DNA of 64,000 bases from Silene latifolia. Taxonomy: Eukaryota > Streptophyta > Magnoliopsida > Caryophyllales > Caryophyllaceae. The notes below the pieces were generated by a model that ran no database searches, was not told the origin of the DNA, and saw only the letters and a program-made list of their open reading frames with translations. Numbering within the stretch: position 1 is the stretch's first letter; the number at the start of each line of letters is the position of its first letter. This document shows positions 10,900-21,696 of the stretch, piece by piece. The translations under genes were made by a program, and so were the position numbers. The stretch is from the NCBI RefSeq assembly GCF_048544455.1, contig NC_133536.1:24368152-24432151 (forward strand). The letters are read 5' to 3'.

Positions 10900-11684
10900 C
10901 AAACAAACAGGTCACCAATTCAAAATAGAATTGGCTTGTACCTTAGGATCCAAAGTGAAAATATTCCAATATAACATGACATTTACGTCTTATTACAAAA
11001 TAAGCTGCCAAAAAAAAAACGTCTTATTACAAAATCAATTTACACTACCTATTTAATGATATAAGTTTCACAATAGTTCTCTGCGGATATATTTCTACTC
11101 AAATTAAAAGTCGAACTATCATATCGAAAACAAAAACATACTAAGAAGTATCTAGTAAATTGGAAGGATAGTTATATAGGAAAATGAGTTAGCGTCATCC
11201 GGTGGCGCCCAATCTTGGCGCCACCCTCACAAGCAATTAATGTGGACCCCCAAAATAATGGATAAATCCCATAAAATAAGTGAGGGACCCCAATAATAAG
11301 AGATGTATGTGAAAGGGTGTATATATGCTACATTTCTAGGTTTTTGGTTAAGATATATAATTCCCTCACATGGTATAAGAGTCTTAATAACTGTGATTTA
11401 AAGTTCAAATCCTACAAGCTTTTATTCTCACAAGTAAAATTTCATCTCAAAACTTTACAATAGAGCCAGCCAATATGTACTATCCACTCTTCAACCTATA
11501 ATTTTCATACAAGTGAATATCTATCAAGACGTAAATCATTAGTTAACCATAAACACTGGCTTAAACTTTTGATCGAGATGATTCTTCCGCATAACCAAAG
11601 AAGGAATGTCGCGTTTATATGAATATATCTAACCACTACCCACCTTAGGAAAGAGGCATCCTTAAGAGTTATTAAGGTCTTACT
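10900..11684. other. Gene-free sequence upstream of the CLE gene
   Basis: I see no supported gene here. The last few hundred bases are the likely promoter region of the CLE gene. Confidence 0.5.
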
Positions 11685-11689
11685 TATAA
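11685..11689 (+). promoter_or_regulatory. Putative TATA box of the CLE gene
   Basis: TATAA in the context cttataagtc lies about 245 bp upstream of the ATG. A pyrimidine-rich stretch (about 11707-11775), as often seen in plant 5' UTRs, follows. Position is plausible but not proven. Confidence 0.4.
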
Positions 11690-11930
11690 GTCTCCATTGC
11701 ACACACAACATCATTCCCTTTGTCCCTCTCTTCTTAAGTTCTTTCCCTCTCTTTGCCTGTCCTTTTGCTTACTCTTTTATGGGTTGGTCCCCTTCTCCTT
11801 CTCCTTAGCCTTAAACCTTCATCATTTATATGCTCGATCATTATTTCCTTCTTTTTTCATTTTGTCACATTACGCTCACAAACAAACAAACTTAAACCAC
11901 AAAATTCCAAACTTTCAAAAAAATAAAATC

Positions 11931-12215
11931 ATGAAATTTGTACCATTGCTTCTTGTTCTATTCTTAGTTATCACGAATAGTTGTCTTCTCCTTGTACTAT
12001 CAAGATCCCTCAGTCATCGAAGTCCAGAGAGTAAGAGAATTCGCAACCCGAATGGTGATCAATTGGAACATGATATCAAGTTTGAAATTAAGTCCAAGCC
12101 TAAGTCCAAGGCCAAGAAAACGGTACCAATGCAAAATAGTAGTTTACTAAACGACACCGTCTTAGACGATAAGCGGGTCGTTCCAACGGGTTCAAACCCT
12201 CTTCATAATAGGTAG
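11931..12215 (+). CDS. CLE-family signalling peptide precursor (CLE17/19/20-like)
   Basis: The product is a 94-residue prepropeptide. Residues 1-24 are a strongly hydrophobic secretion signal. Residues 25-80 are a variable Lys/Ser-rich linker. Residues 82-93 are the CLE dodecapeptide RVVPTGSNPLHN, followed by Arg94 and the stop. CLE peptides are cut out in the apoplast and bind leucine-rich-repeat receptor kinases that set meristem size, root growth or vascular pattern. Conserved Arg1, Pro4, Gly6, Pro9, Leu10 and His11 are present. Position 7 is Ser instead of the usual Pro, which is hydroxylated and arabinosylated in CLV3-type peptides; Arabidopsis CLE20 is also remembered as TGSNPLHN at this point. 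The upstream frame is open but has no ATG, so 11931 is the start. The gene looks intact and has no intron. Confidence 0.88.
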   Translation: MKFVPLLLVLFLVITNSCLLLVLSRSLSHRSPESKRIRNPNGDQLEHDIKFEIKSKPKSKAKKTVPMQNSSLLNDTVLDDKRVVPTGSNPLHNR

Positions 12216-13673
12216 CATAGGTAAGAATTGTCTTAGAAGAGGTACAAAGTTATAACTCTTAGATAGGCAATAATTTTTTTTCATCAAGAAGTTTTTATGA
12301 GTTTATTTTAATTTGTTTTTTTTTTTTTGTAAGGTAGCTAAGTAGATTAGTCTTACAACTTATGGCAGAATGTGTTTATTTCTATAAGCCCGCTGCAGAG
12401 GACTCAAAAGAATGCTTGTGATCATCTGCATTACAAAGCTTAACGTATTTGTCTTTAGTGACTTATTAAGTCCCATTGCTTCTTGCAAAAAAGCATAATT
12501 TGTAATGTTTATGATGAATTAATCAATTTTATGTAACTTAATTAGTGTGTTATTTTGAATTATGATCCTTAAGAACTATGCCAACTTCTTTATGGAATTA
12601 TTCCGTATCAAATATATATTTAGCGTGGAGTATTCAACATTTGAACTACCTCATAAATGCATGGAGATAGGAGATGGTGACTAGTACCGACAACACGTAC
12701 TGCACCTTAACATGTGACGCTATCTCATTTTTCCTATATCATAAGTTTACATGTCCCAACATGAAGCTAATAGTTCCTCCCAAAAAATCGTAATCGAGAT
12801 TTAAGTAGAGACATCGGTACTATTACGAAGTATTAGTTGTTTTGTATGGAATGTAGCAATGGGAAGACGGAGTATTGTTGAAAAAGTTTGCAATAGCATT
12901 GATTGAGATATGATTCATGGAGTGGGAAAAATAGCAATAAATAAGAGGCAGGAAAACAGGTAATTCAGAAGAAAGCATTGATCTACGCTTTTTGCATGTA
13001 CCTGCAATAATCCTGTGCAATAATCCTGCATATAGTTATTGCACTACAATGCTGTTAGTCTGTTACATATAGACCCTTTACCTAAATGCTCCCTACTTCC
13101 TAGCCTAGTAGCCTCACTCTTTTTCTAGTCGATCTTGACCTTGCCTTTCTCTATTTCTTCAGTTTATTCACTGTGAGACGGTTTCATTAACGGGTAATTA
13201 CTGCGTTAATATATAAGCCAATCTTGCAAAAACTAATGTGTGAACTATTGTGAACTCTTGAAGTTTTCTTCACTCGTTCTCATTCTGATTGCGGGTATGT
13301 ATACTCGTCTTTTAGGAGTTAGACCAGACCAAAAACTATCTCATCATAAGACCAGGGACGTGTCCACGATTTATAATATGCTGTAGTGAAATTATTACTC
13401 AGTATCTACGAGTATCAATGCATTAGTTTAAAAACTAACAAATTTAATTAATGAAAAGTCAAAGCATAATTAATGGTGTAGTAAAAAAGTCAATTCTCAC
13501 ATGTTTTTCAACAATGGTTTAGACTTTAGCACCTGATACATCATTTGATAAGGTGGCTCACTCCTGCATAAGACGGTCTTATATAACTAATTAAGCGACT
13601 TTAACCTAAACTTAAAAAGTTACGATCAATTACCTATGTACTACTCTTATACTAAAACACCGGAATATAGAGA
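12216..13673. other. CLE 3' flank and gene-free spacer
   Basis: No supported gene. A GTGAGACGGTTT motif near 13171 and an AAGACGGTCTTAT palindrome near 13571 recur elsewhere in the window (21940-22060 and 22325-22580) and look like MITE ends. Confidence 0.5.
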
Positions 13674-14126
13674 GATGACTCTTGGTGTATCGTAACTGTT
13701 GGATATATGTAAAGACTTGTGCATATGAAGAGGCTCAAGAGGCAAGACTCTTGTATACATATATATCATTATGCAGGGGCGGAGCTAAAAATGAAATTCT
13801 TGAATCGTGGTTACTAAATTTTTCTCTTACTATTTTATGTTTATGCTAAAGTCTCATGTTTAAGATTAGAGATTAAGCTGATAGTTGGAGTCTCATGATC
13901 GGTTTTATATTCTGCAATTGCAGGCCTCCCCATACCTAATAATATTCCACTTTGGAATTGAGGGGGTGGGATTCGAACCCGTGACCTTTTGGTTATAGTG
14001 GCTTAAGCTGATGGATAGAGTCTCATGATCGGTTTTATATTCTCACAATATACACGCGTCTTGAGCCTCTTCATATAAACGAGTCATTACCATAAATCTG
14101 ATAGTTACGACACAGCAAGAGTCATC
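13674..14126. mobile_element. MITE-like element with about 75-bp inverted ends
   Basis: Bases from 13674 (gatgactcttgg...) rightward match the complement of bases ending at 14126 over roughly 75 bp, including a shared ATGAAGAGGCTCAAGA block. The 450-bp span has no coding sequence. It holds an internal direct duplication of a TCTCATGATCGGTTTTATAT block and a GGTTCGAATCC-like pol III B box on the minus strand. Long inverted ends suggest a MULE- or hAT-derived MITE; no target duplication was established. Confidence 0.6.
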
Positions 14127-14979
14127 TTTTTCCAAATTCCATTGTTCAATATACCCATACCTGTATGTACTACATACCCAACTGCCTTAATTCCATGAGA
14201 GAATTAATACAGAGTACTTTGTGTGTCAGTCTTATAAAACCTGTTGATTTAGATAAATGGATGGAACACTGTGGTTTTGTTGGTTAAGCTTATATAGTTA
14301 TATATCCTGTCTTGTCCTTTTCTACATACTTGATGAAGTTAATGCTATGTCTATTTGCCCATAACTGAATCATCATTTTGACTTATAGGTGAAAATTTTT
14401 AACTGTCATGATTTAAATGATCATTTCAACATCATTGTACTGCATTTTCCCTTGTTTGTTGGGTAATTTTTTGGTTTATCTTTTACTGTGTTATTTGCAG
14501 GGTGTCCTATCATCAGATGATCAGGAAAAATTATCAACAGGATGTGGGTACTGGGTACTGTGACCATTATAATTTCTTACATTTCATCTGTATTTTGTGA
14601 GATTGAATTCTATGGGTGGTACTTAATTTCGGTACCCCTTTGTTGGTAAGATTGGTATTCGGCCTAAAGTTATTGATGTATGTGAGAGGCTGGTATCTAA
14701 AGTGAGTGTCATTAGATAACGGTCTCTTGCTTATTAAAGTTGTTTTAGAAGGGACTTGTAAGAAGCAATTTAAATTCAGTTGTAAGACTTTCACATTAAA
14801 ACGATCCAAAATCGTATCATATATGACTCCCCTTTCATTATGAATTAACATGTGATGTGCCCTAGACTCGGTTCTCTAATTGAAAATGGTAGCCATGACT
14901 TCAAGTTTCAAATTCTCATGAGAGAGTTATAATAGTCATTCCACAATTGGATTCTTAACGTGTCTATCCTAAGAGTATA
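14127..14979. other. Gene-free spacer
   Basis: No gene or clear repeat is supported; short open stretches here lack family features. Confidence 0.5.
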
Positions 14980-15209
14980 CTCCCTCCATCCGATCAATTG
15001 TTATCTATTTTCTTTTTGGGTGTATCACTCATTTGTTATTTATTTCTACTTTTGGTAAATTTAGACAAGAGGACAAGTGGGGTATGTGATATGGTCAAGT
15101 GGACATGTGAGATAGCTCCTTTATTTATCATTATTTTTCTCTTATTTTTCTCATTTTCTTGGTCTTTGTGCCAAAATGAATAGATAACAAATAACCGAGA
15201 CGGAGGGAG
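14980..15209. mobile_element. Stowaway-type MITE
   Basis: The ends are CTCCCTCCATCCGATCAATTG and the complementary ACCGAGACGGAGGGAG, with TA at 14978-14979 and 15210-15211. The 230-bp body ends in TTGGTCTTTGTGCCAAAA, also seen in the 5888 and 16675 copies, so these are one family. It abuts the left LTR of the mini-Copia element. Confidence 0.9.
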
Positions 15210-15211
15210 TA

Positions 15212-15363
15212 CTAATAGAATAGAATGGGTAAATATTCGTTTTAGGATATATTTTGTATATCTTGTAATTATTCTGTTAGGTTTCCTAAAGTCGCTAGAT
15301 TACCTTTGAGCTGTTTGTATAAATACTTTGTTCATATGAATGACGATAATGCAAGCGATTACA
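15212..15363 (+). repeat. Left LTR of the mini-Copia element
   Basis: It shares the ATTCGTTTTAGGATATA, CTGTTAGGTTTCCTAAAGTC and GTATAAATACTTTGTTC blocks with the right LTR. The last includes a TATA box. The terminal TG is not preserved at the MITE junction. Confidence 0.82.
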
Positions 15364-15445
15364 TTCCGTTATGGTATCAACCTAAAATTGGTCTAACCCT
15401 AATCTCCTCCTTCCTTTCGGCGGCCGACCCTTTTCTCCTCTCACC

Positions 15446-16376
15446 ATGTCTACCTATCTCCATCCCGTCTTCACCCTCAACAACATCAAAAACTATGTTC
15501 CCATCACACTTAAGATAAAGAACGTCCATTATAAGACATGGGCCGAATTAGTGCTCAACAATGCCGTCGCTTTCGAGGTGAAACATCACCTCGTTGACCC
15601 ATCCCTCCTGGTTCCCCGTCCCCCCGATGTCATGTTACCCGTTGTATATGGTTGTTTAAGCATAAATTTAAGTCTAACGGTGAGTTAGAGCGGCACAAAG
15701 CTCGTCTTGTTGTTACTGGCAGGTATCAACAGGTTGGCGTCGATCGCAACGAGACATTTACTCCGGTCGTCAAACCCACAACTATTTGCACGTTTTGAGC
15801 ATTGCCGTATCCAATCAGTGGCCTATACATCAACTTGACGTAAAGAATGCTTTTTTTTCATGGGCATCTGGTTAAGACTGTTTACACGTACCAACCTCCT
15901 GGTTACAAGGACCGCTCACATCCCGATCATGTGTGCTTGCTCCGGAAATCGTTATATGAGCTTAAGTAGGCCCCTCGTGCTTGGTATCATCAGTTATCGG
16001 CTTATGTGTCTCGCCTTGACTTTTCTCATAGCGCGTGCGATCACTCGCTTTTTATTCTCCGTCGAGGTACTAACACCACTTCCCTCTTATCAAACTAAAT
16101 CGTCCATTACGCAAGGCAACTATTGTTTATTGTGACAATGTTAACGCCATTTACCTCTCTGACAACCCCGTTAATCATCAACGCACGAAGCACATTGAGA
16201 TGAATATTCATTTTGTTCGTGAGAAGGTTGCTCTTGGTCACATTCAGGTTCTACATGTCCCTTCACGCTATCAAGATGCAGACATTTTTACGAAGAGGTT
16301 ACCGCGCATACTCTTTGATTATTTCAGGTCCAGTCTCAACATCCGACCTCCTTCCGTTTCGACTGCGGGGGTGTAA
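15446..16376 (+). pseudogene. Copia gag-pol remnant (gag N-terminus, RT and RNase H fragments)
   Basis: An ATG at 15446 opens a Copia-type gag N-terminus with the VHYKTWAELVLNN segment. From about 15675 the sequence switches to RT: LERHKARLVVTG, then TPVVKPTT, and a PPGYKDRSHPDHVCLLRKSLYELK segment spread over shifted frames. From about 16110 RNase H follows with IVYCDN, HQRTKHIEMNIHFVRE and a DIFTKRLP tail, the classic Copia C-terminus. Deletions, frameshifts and stops remove integrase and most of gag, so it is non-functional. Confidence 0.85.
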
Positions 16377-16522
16377 TAGAATACAATATGTAAATATTCG
16401 TTTTAGGATATACAAGTATATCTTGTAATTATTCTGTTAGGTTTCCTAAAGTCGGTAGATTACCTTTGAATTGTACATGTATAAATACTTTGTTCATATG
16501 AATGATAATGCAAGCGGTTACA
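16372..16522 (+). repeat. Right LTR of the mini-Copia element
   Basis: It begins TGTAATAG after a CTGCGGGGG tract and ends GGTTACA. It is almost identical to the left LTR. Confidence 0.85.
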
Positions 16523-16674
16523 TTCCTTTATATACCTGTGAAAATCCAGTAATTGTGGGTGACCTTGGTGAATTGGTGATGAGGCTATTTTGAGTTGGGT
16601 GATGACTGGTGACCAAAAATACTTGTATAAGGCAGTTTTTCACACGTTGTTTACTCACATATCATTAATCTAAC

Positions 16675-16880
16675 AATTTTTTCATTTCATTTGTTTACCT
16701 ATTTCACTTTTGGATATCTTATTTATTTACCTTTCAATATAAGGATTCTTTTTGAAACGTAATTTGATCACTTACATAACATATTGTCCACTTGTCACAT
16801 AATAACAACAAATGGCCTTTTTCCCTCCTCTTAGTCTTTGTGCCAAAACTAAAGGTAGACAAATGACCGAAATAAAGACC
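16675..16880. mobile_element. Eroded Stowaway-type MITE
   Basis: The body matches the 5888 and 14980 copies: a CATTTGTTTACC start block, CCACTTGTCACATAAT, TAGTCTTTGTGCCAAAA and a final ACAAATGACCG. The outermost bases have decayed. Confidence 0.65.
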
Positions 16881-17106
16881 GTATATATTTGCCCATTTGG
16901 CAATTAATTAAAGCACCCAAATAATCTTCTATTTATATTTTGTATTAGAGTATGACGGAGAAAATTTGAGAAGAGAAAGTCGGTAGCATTGTCGTATTCC
17001 ATACTTCCTTAGTATGGTAGCCTCTTAGGCCAAATAAAAACTACTAAGTGGAAATATTCGTAGACCCAATGGGCGAACAGCATGATCCATTACAGTCTTA
17101 TAGTCT

Positions 17107-17791
17107 TACTTTGTTTTTTTTTTTTTTTTTTTGACAACGATAAACTGATATAAATAAAATAAAACGAGATTACAAAGTATTTGACTACATAAACTAGCTA
17201 AAATACAAACCGAGGGGCATCGGAAACCCCAAAACTACTTTGCATCCAACTACCCAGGCTACACTTAGAATTATACCCAACGGACGATGGCAACCATCGT
17301 TTCTTGAACGGAGGATGTTATTGGGCATCAAAATTGATCAGACCAGCATCCTTTCTTTTAATCCTCTTGATCATTTCCACTGTCTTCGTGTGCCTGCAAA
17401 CAAAATCAAAATGCTCCATATAAACCAAAGAGGGGGTCTTCAAATTAGCGTTAACCTGCGCCCTTCTACCGTAACCCTTGAGATGAACCTTCATGCGGCT
17501 ACGAAACTTATACTCTTTAACTGCCCCAAACCGAAACTGTTCTGTAGAAATCGTGCTAATAAGAGTTGAGTCCAGAGATATTCGCTTTTTCTTATCAATT
17601 TGAAATATGTTGTCCTCTTCAACCAACTCAACCCTTCCCGTAGACACAAAGTCAAAGACAGGCATAGGACTAGAAGCGGGACTAGAAAGACGACTAGAAG
17701 TGGGAACTACTGCTTCCCTTGAAGAGTCTTCATGGGGAGTTCCCGTCTGGGCTTCCATATGCGGAAGGGGTTTGTGAACACGAACTGTCAT
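17107..17791 (-). mobile_element. Second LINE-like 3' end with A tail
   Basis: On the minus strand an open frame (17791-17318) is followed by an untranslated stretch ending CAGTTTATCGTTGTC and an A tail (T run at 17114-17132 on the plus strand). This looks like the retroposed 3' end of a LINE or a processed mRNA. No RT motif is visible in the open frame, so the LINE assignment rests mainly on the tail. Confidence 0.5.
17318..17791 (-). pseudogene. Unrecognised 157-codon ORF in the LINE-like 3' end
   Basis: The product is Ser/Pro-rich for the first 45 residues, then basic, with segments FDFVSTGRVELVEEDN and MKVHLKGYGRRAQVN. I see no known domain, signal or membrane segment. It ends before the untranslated tail and poly(A). 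It may be the C-terminus of a retroelement protein or of a retroposed host transcript; coding status is uncertain. Confidence 0.35.
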
Positions 17792-18681
17792 CGTGGTAAG
17801 AAACTTATGCTGCTAAACTTGAATTGTTTTTCCTTGAAGAAGTTTTTGATAAGAACTTGCATCAATCTTGAGGTGAGAATGGCCTCCAATCTCGACATAA
17901 TTGTTACACTTGAGAATAGAAAAATAACGCTAAATCTCATTTGTGAGGCGTCATAAATTATAATGGAGAAATGTGATAATGTTTGTGATAAAATGTAACC
18001 AAAAAAAATGGTCAAATTTTGTGGGTCACAGGAGACCAACTGAATAAGCAATTTCTTCCATAATTTGTAAAAACTAAAAACTTTGCATTTTATAGTTTTT
18101 TTTTTCAACTAGAGGGAATCCGCAGCATCCCATGAAAAAATACACTCATGCTCTTCATCCACAACGAGAACAATGTTTAATACTCATTGTCCTATACTCG
18201 CTCATCAGTCATCACCCTCAAACCAGTACTCGCAAGTCGTACCTATCCTAATTCCCAATTGAAGCACGCGTCACATGAAGCTTTCGCTTATTGAGATAAA
18301 ATAAACTTCGATCAAACCAAATAGGTAAAAGAAAGCTGTAGGAGAATTGCCAACCATATAAATCATCAAGACGATTATGTAATAAAGGTTCCAAAACATG
18401 TTACATTTGCAGAACAGAAATCGACAGAGCAGCTGTGGAACTAGCAAAAATTACAGCAGTTTCTCAGTCAACCATGAGCCTACTAGACAAACTGCAAGAA
18501 GGTTGCAAAATGAAACAGTGAAATCCATTTACTATAGAGCATTAGATACTACTCGGCATACGAGCATATAACCTTAAGATATACAGCTAAACAAAATGTA
18601 AATAAAGCAAGCGCAAACAAAAGCTCCAGTGTCGCTATCAGTCAGAAGATTACAATACATCATGATTCAGTCGGAACCGAC
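17792..18681. other. Gene-free spacer and probable F-box 3' UTR
   Basis: No domain-bearing frame. The part next to 18681 should hold the 3' UTR of the F-box gene on the minus strand. A T run near 18088 may be another degenerate A tail. Confidence 0.4.
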
Positions 18682-21505
18682 TCAGCTGGAATAACAACCT
18701 GAATAATAATCAAGATAGTCATCATAATCGTCAAAAGACACCACCTGGTCATCATCAGAAACAGACAAACCAGAGTAATCATTATAGTCGTTATCATCAA
18801 TATAATAGGACTCATGGCCATAGTCGGCAGTGGAATCATTAGGGTAACGAAGGTGCATGTTCGCTAATCTTTTACCCATATCCCCTGATAAATCGATGTG
18901 GAAGCAAGCACGTAAATCCAGGGATTTAAGATGAGGGCATCCGTCCAGAATTGCTTTCAACCCTTCATTGTTCATGTCATTCCCGATCAGTTGAACATGG
19001 CATAGTTTAGGCATGCTTTTAGAAATGGCTAGAGCTTCGTCATTGCGCACGTAATTGTCAGTGCACGTGTAATATTCGTCATCTGACATGTAATCTGGTA
19101 ACTTACAGCCGAGACCATTTAAGCCAAATGATATCAATGAGGGGCAAGCATGGCCGATAGCTTCAACTGTCTTATATGAGAATGAACAACGTATAATCTG
19201 GATTTCATCCAGCATAGGGAGCTTTTTTACTGCTTCGATCACTTTTTCATCAGTCAGTGATGAATTATACATATAGCCGAGACGCAGATGTTTAAGATTC
19301 TTGCATCTGTTAGGATGTTTTCGGAAAAACAAGGATATATTAGGAGACAGGATGCACAAAATGTTGCGATAATGAAAGCCAAACTGACAAAGGATCGAGT
19401 TGCTAAGGCTAAATGTTTAATCCATAAATCCAATAAAAAAAATAGCCAACAGCTACATTCTATGAATTGAAAGCCAGCACAAAAATAGCAAAAGCGGATC
19501 AATCGGATGCAGGTGCAGATGCGGATCAATAGGATCGAATTGGATATTCTCTGTTTTTTGAAACTAATATCTATATTCAATCTAAATCTACAAAAAATCA
19601 AACTAGATATCCAAGTTTCAAATCAGATGCGGATTGGATCGAAGTATGAAAAGATACAAGGCGCAACAAGGAGCTAAGAGACCGTGGCGACGAGGCGCAA
19701 GGCAAAGGTGCACACCTTTGGGGCGCGATGCGCCTTATTTTTAGTAACAAATTTGTATTTTCCAAATAATTTTGGGGAGCAATACCTTTTTGAAGGGTTT
19801 TCATGCGGTCTAACATGTAAAAATAAGGGAGTAAAGTTGTGAAAAATGGGTGGAATAGAAATGGCATAGTTAAAGATCTAATGAAAAAAATATTGAGAGT
19901 GCGTACTAGCGAGTCTGGTTAGGTGAGACTCGTCTAAAAGACGTACATTACACAGAGGAGTCATTTTGGCCGGTGCCTTATCCAAGTCGTGCCTCTTTCA
20001 AAACCCTCTTTTTTAAACTAACGATTGGATATGAAAGACTCTAATCGAGTGCCAGCATGATATTACCTCAAATCGAATATTTGGATATTGTCGGTTATGC
20101 ATCCATTCTCACAACAAATACCATAATTTGTGAGAATGTACTCCCTCCGTCCCGGTCAGTTGTTTACCTTTCCCACTTTGGGTGTCTCATTCATTTATTT
20201 AGCTTTCTATATTATGAGTGTTTTTTTTATGTAAGATTTGACCATCCATACAACCGTACCCATCATGATCCACTTGTCCTTCAATAATACTTCCTCCATT
20301 CCTATCAATTCTTTACATTTCATTAAAATATAACTCATATATATTCAACAAATGTATAGAAATGATTGGAACGGAGGAATTACTAAAATAACGCTTACTA
20401 CAAGTGGTCCCCTCCATCTGACCATCCTCAAGTAGAAAGTCGAGTTAATCGGGTCACCAACATATTAGTCCTTAATCCTACCTTATTTATCTCGACCCAC
20501 TATCACCTTCCCCAAGCAGAAGGTCACGACCTAAGTCAACAAGCCAATCATTTTCCACTTACGAACATTTCCAATCATTTCCCACATTCTCTACCCAGCA
20601 AAACCTCTCTTCTACTTTTTTATTTAATATTTACTATTATTAAGTTTGTCATTTTATTTGTTTCAACCAATAAGAGGATGCCACCTAACGGGTCACCAAC
20701 AAGGTCACCATACTCAACTCATGGTCACAAATTGACCCCCACTTATTTAAGGTCACCAAAATCATCTTCTTAATCTTGTTTAAGGTGTCATTAGCATGAC
20801 CTAACAAAGTCATAACCCAGTTGGTGACCATGCTTGGGCATGGTCTTAATAATTGCAAAGGTAAACAAATGACGGAGTACTAAACAGTCACAAATACGAA
20901 GTATAATGATACTTCCTCAGTCCAAATCAATTGTTAAAAGTTAAAACATCCTCCATCCATCGCAAATCATTTCTTTATCTTTTGATTAAAAGATCTCGCA
21001 CAAAAAACAAGGACAAAATAAATAAAAAAAAATAATGATTGGGACGAACAGAGTAACTCAGCAACACGTTTAAGAGAATATAGGCGTACCTTTCAGTGAT
21101 GTACGTCAAGGTCGTACGCGGTATATCATCATAACCATAACCAACACGATACTCCAAATAGATATCAATCAAACCACCGGCACTCGAATCGATTGCGTAA
21201 CGAGTCAAATAATCGAGACTCGACGGCAAATTAACATAACTACAACCATTAGGAATGGTCATATTTATAGTTCTAAACGTGACGAGTAGTTTGCATATCT
21301 TGCGAAACAACATGCACACTTTCTGAACATTTTCAATTATTTCAATTGTCAGCAACTTTGAAAAAATTAGGACCCATATATCTTCAAGTAGTTCTAACCA
21401 ATTTGGGAATTGGGTTTTGTTGGTTTCATTAATTAAATCGGTTTTTTGATTCTTATTGTTTGATTGATTATTTGATGATGAACTAGGGGTTGAAATTGAT
21501 GACAT
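18682..21505 (-). CDS. SKIP19-like F-box/LRR protein, two exons
   Basis: Exon 1 is 21505-21090 and exon 2 is 19306-18682, with a 1783-bp intron starting GTACGC and ending CTAACAG. Exon 1 ends in phase 2 and exon 2 restores the frame, giving 346 residues. Residues about 33-85 are an F-box (NWLELLEDIWVLIFSKL..), the SKP1-binding part of SCF ubiquitin ligases. Exon 2 carries leucine-rich repeats (LKHLRLGY, LPMLDEIQII, CPHLKSLDLRAC) that would hold the substrate. The C-terminal 40 residues are very acidic and Tyr-rich. The architecture matches the SKIP19/FBL9-like group. The F-box is unusual: LELPED is LELLED and the usual Ser-Trp before RKICK is Leu-Phe, so SKP1 binding may be weakened. The frame is otherwise intact. 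Confidence 0.82.
20141..20877. mobile_element. Stowaway-type MITE split by later insertions
   Basis: The left end CTCCCTCCGTCCCGGTCA with TA before it (20139-20140) is followed by about 145 bp of Stowaway body. The matching right end (AAAGGTAAACAAATGACGGAG) appears only at 20857-20877, with TA after it. The 560 bp between contain a second small MITE and GGTCACCAAC-rich sequence. Confidence 0.6.
20290..20382. mobile_element. Small MITE (93 bp) inside the split Stowaway
   Basis: The ends TTCCTCCATTCCTATCAATT and the complement of AATGATTGGAACGGAGGAA form inverted repeats of about 28 bp with a few mismatches. Confidence 0.6.
20911..21055. mobile_element. Degenerate MITE next to the splice donor
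   Basis: ACTTCCTCAGTCCAAATCAATT at the left and AATGATTGGGACGAACAGAGT at the right are imperfect inverted ends. It ends 34 bp from the F-box splice donor. Confidence 0.5.
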
Positions 21506-21696
21506 TGTGGGAGGAAAACTTGGCGAAATTTAGGCAGTAAACAAGGGATACTGTGTTTAAGTACATCAGTACACATCTACCTTCTTTCTTTTTTTTTTGT
21601 TTTTTTTTTTTTTTTTGATAATTGTAATGGTCATGAGGACGTCGGTTTTAGACTTTTAGTGACATCATAATATCATACTCTATGTAGGATGGCCTG

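Larger units (their letters stand above)
15212..16522 (+). mobile_element. Internally deleted Ty1/Copia element with 151-bp LTRs
   Basis: Two near-identical direct repeats (15212-15363 and 16372-16522) flank a gag start, an RT part and an RNase H part with large pieces missing in between. Total length is 1.3 kb against about 5 kb for a full Copia element. A TGGTATCAACC sequence a few bases after the left LTR resembles a mutated initiator-tRNA-Met primer site, and a G-rich tract precedes the right LTR. The left LTR edge is blurred by the adjacent MITE. Confidence 0.85.
19307..21089 (-). other. Intron of the F-box gene, filled with MITEs
   Basis: The donor is AAG|GTACGC and the acceptor is CCTAACAG|ATG. 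The intron contains at least three MITEs (20141-20877 as a split Stowaway, 20290-20382 inside it, and 20911-21055) and a GGCGCAAGG/GCGCCTT repeat near 19655-19735. Confidence 0.75.

Noticed and set aside
13965..13990. tRNA-like GGTTCGAATCC box on the minus strand
   Set aside because: No acceptor stem, D arm or anticodon arm can be built around it; at most a SINE or tRNA-derived fragment.
21590..21617. Long T runs upstream of the F-box ATG, considered as a retroposon tail
   Set aside because: No flanking duplication or retroelement body could be recognised on either side.
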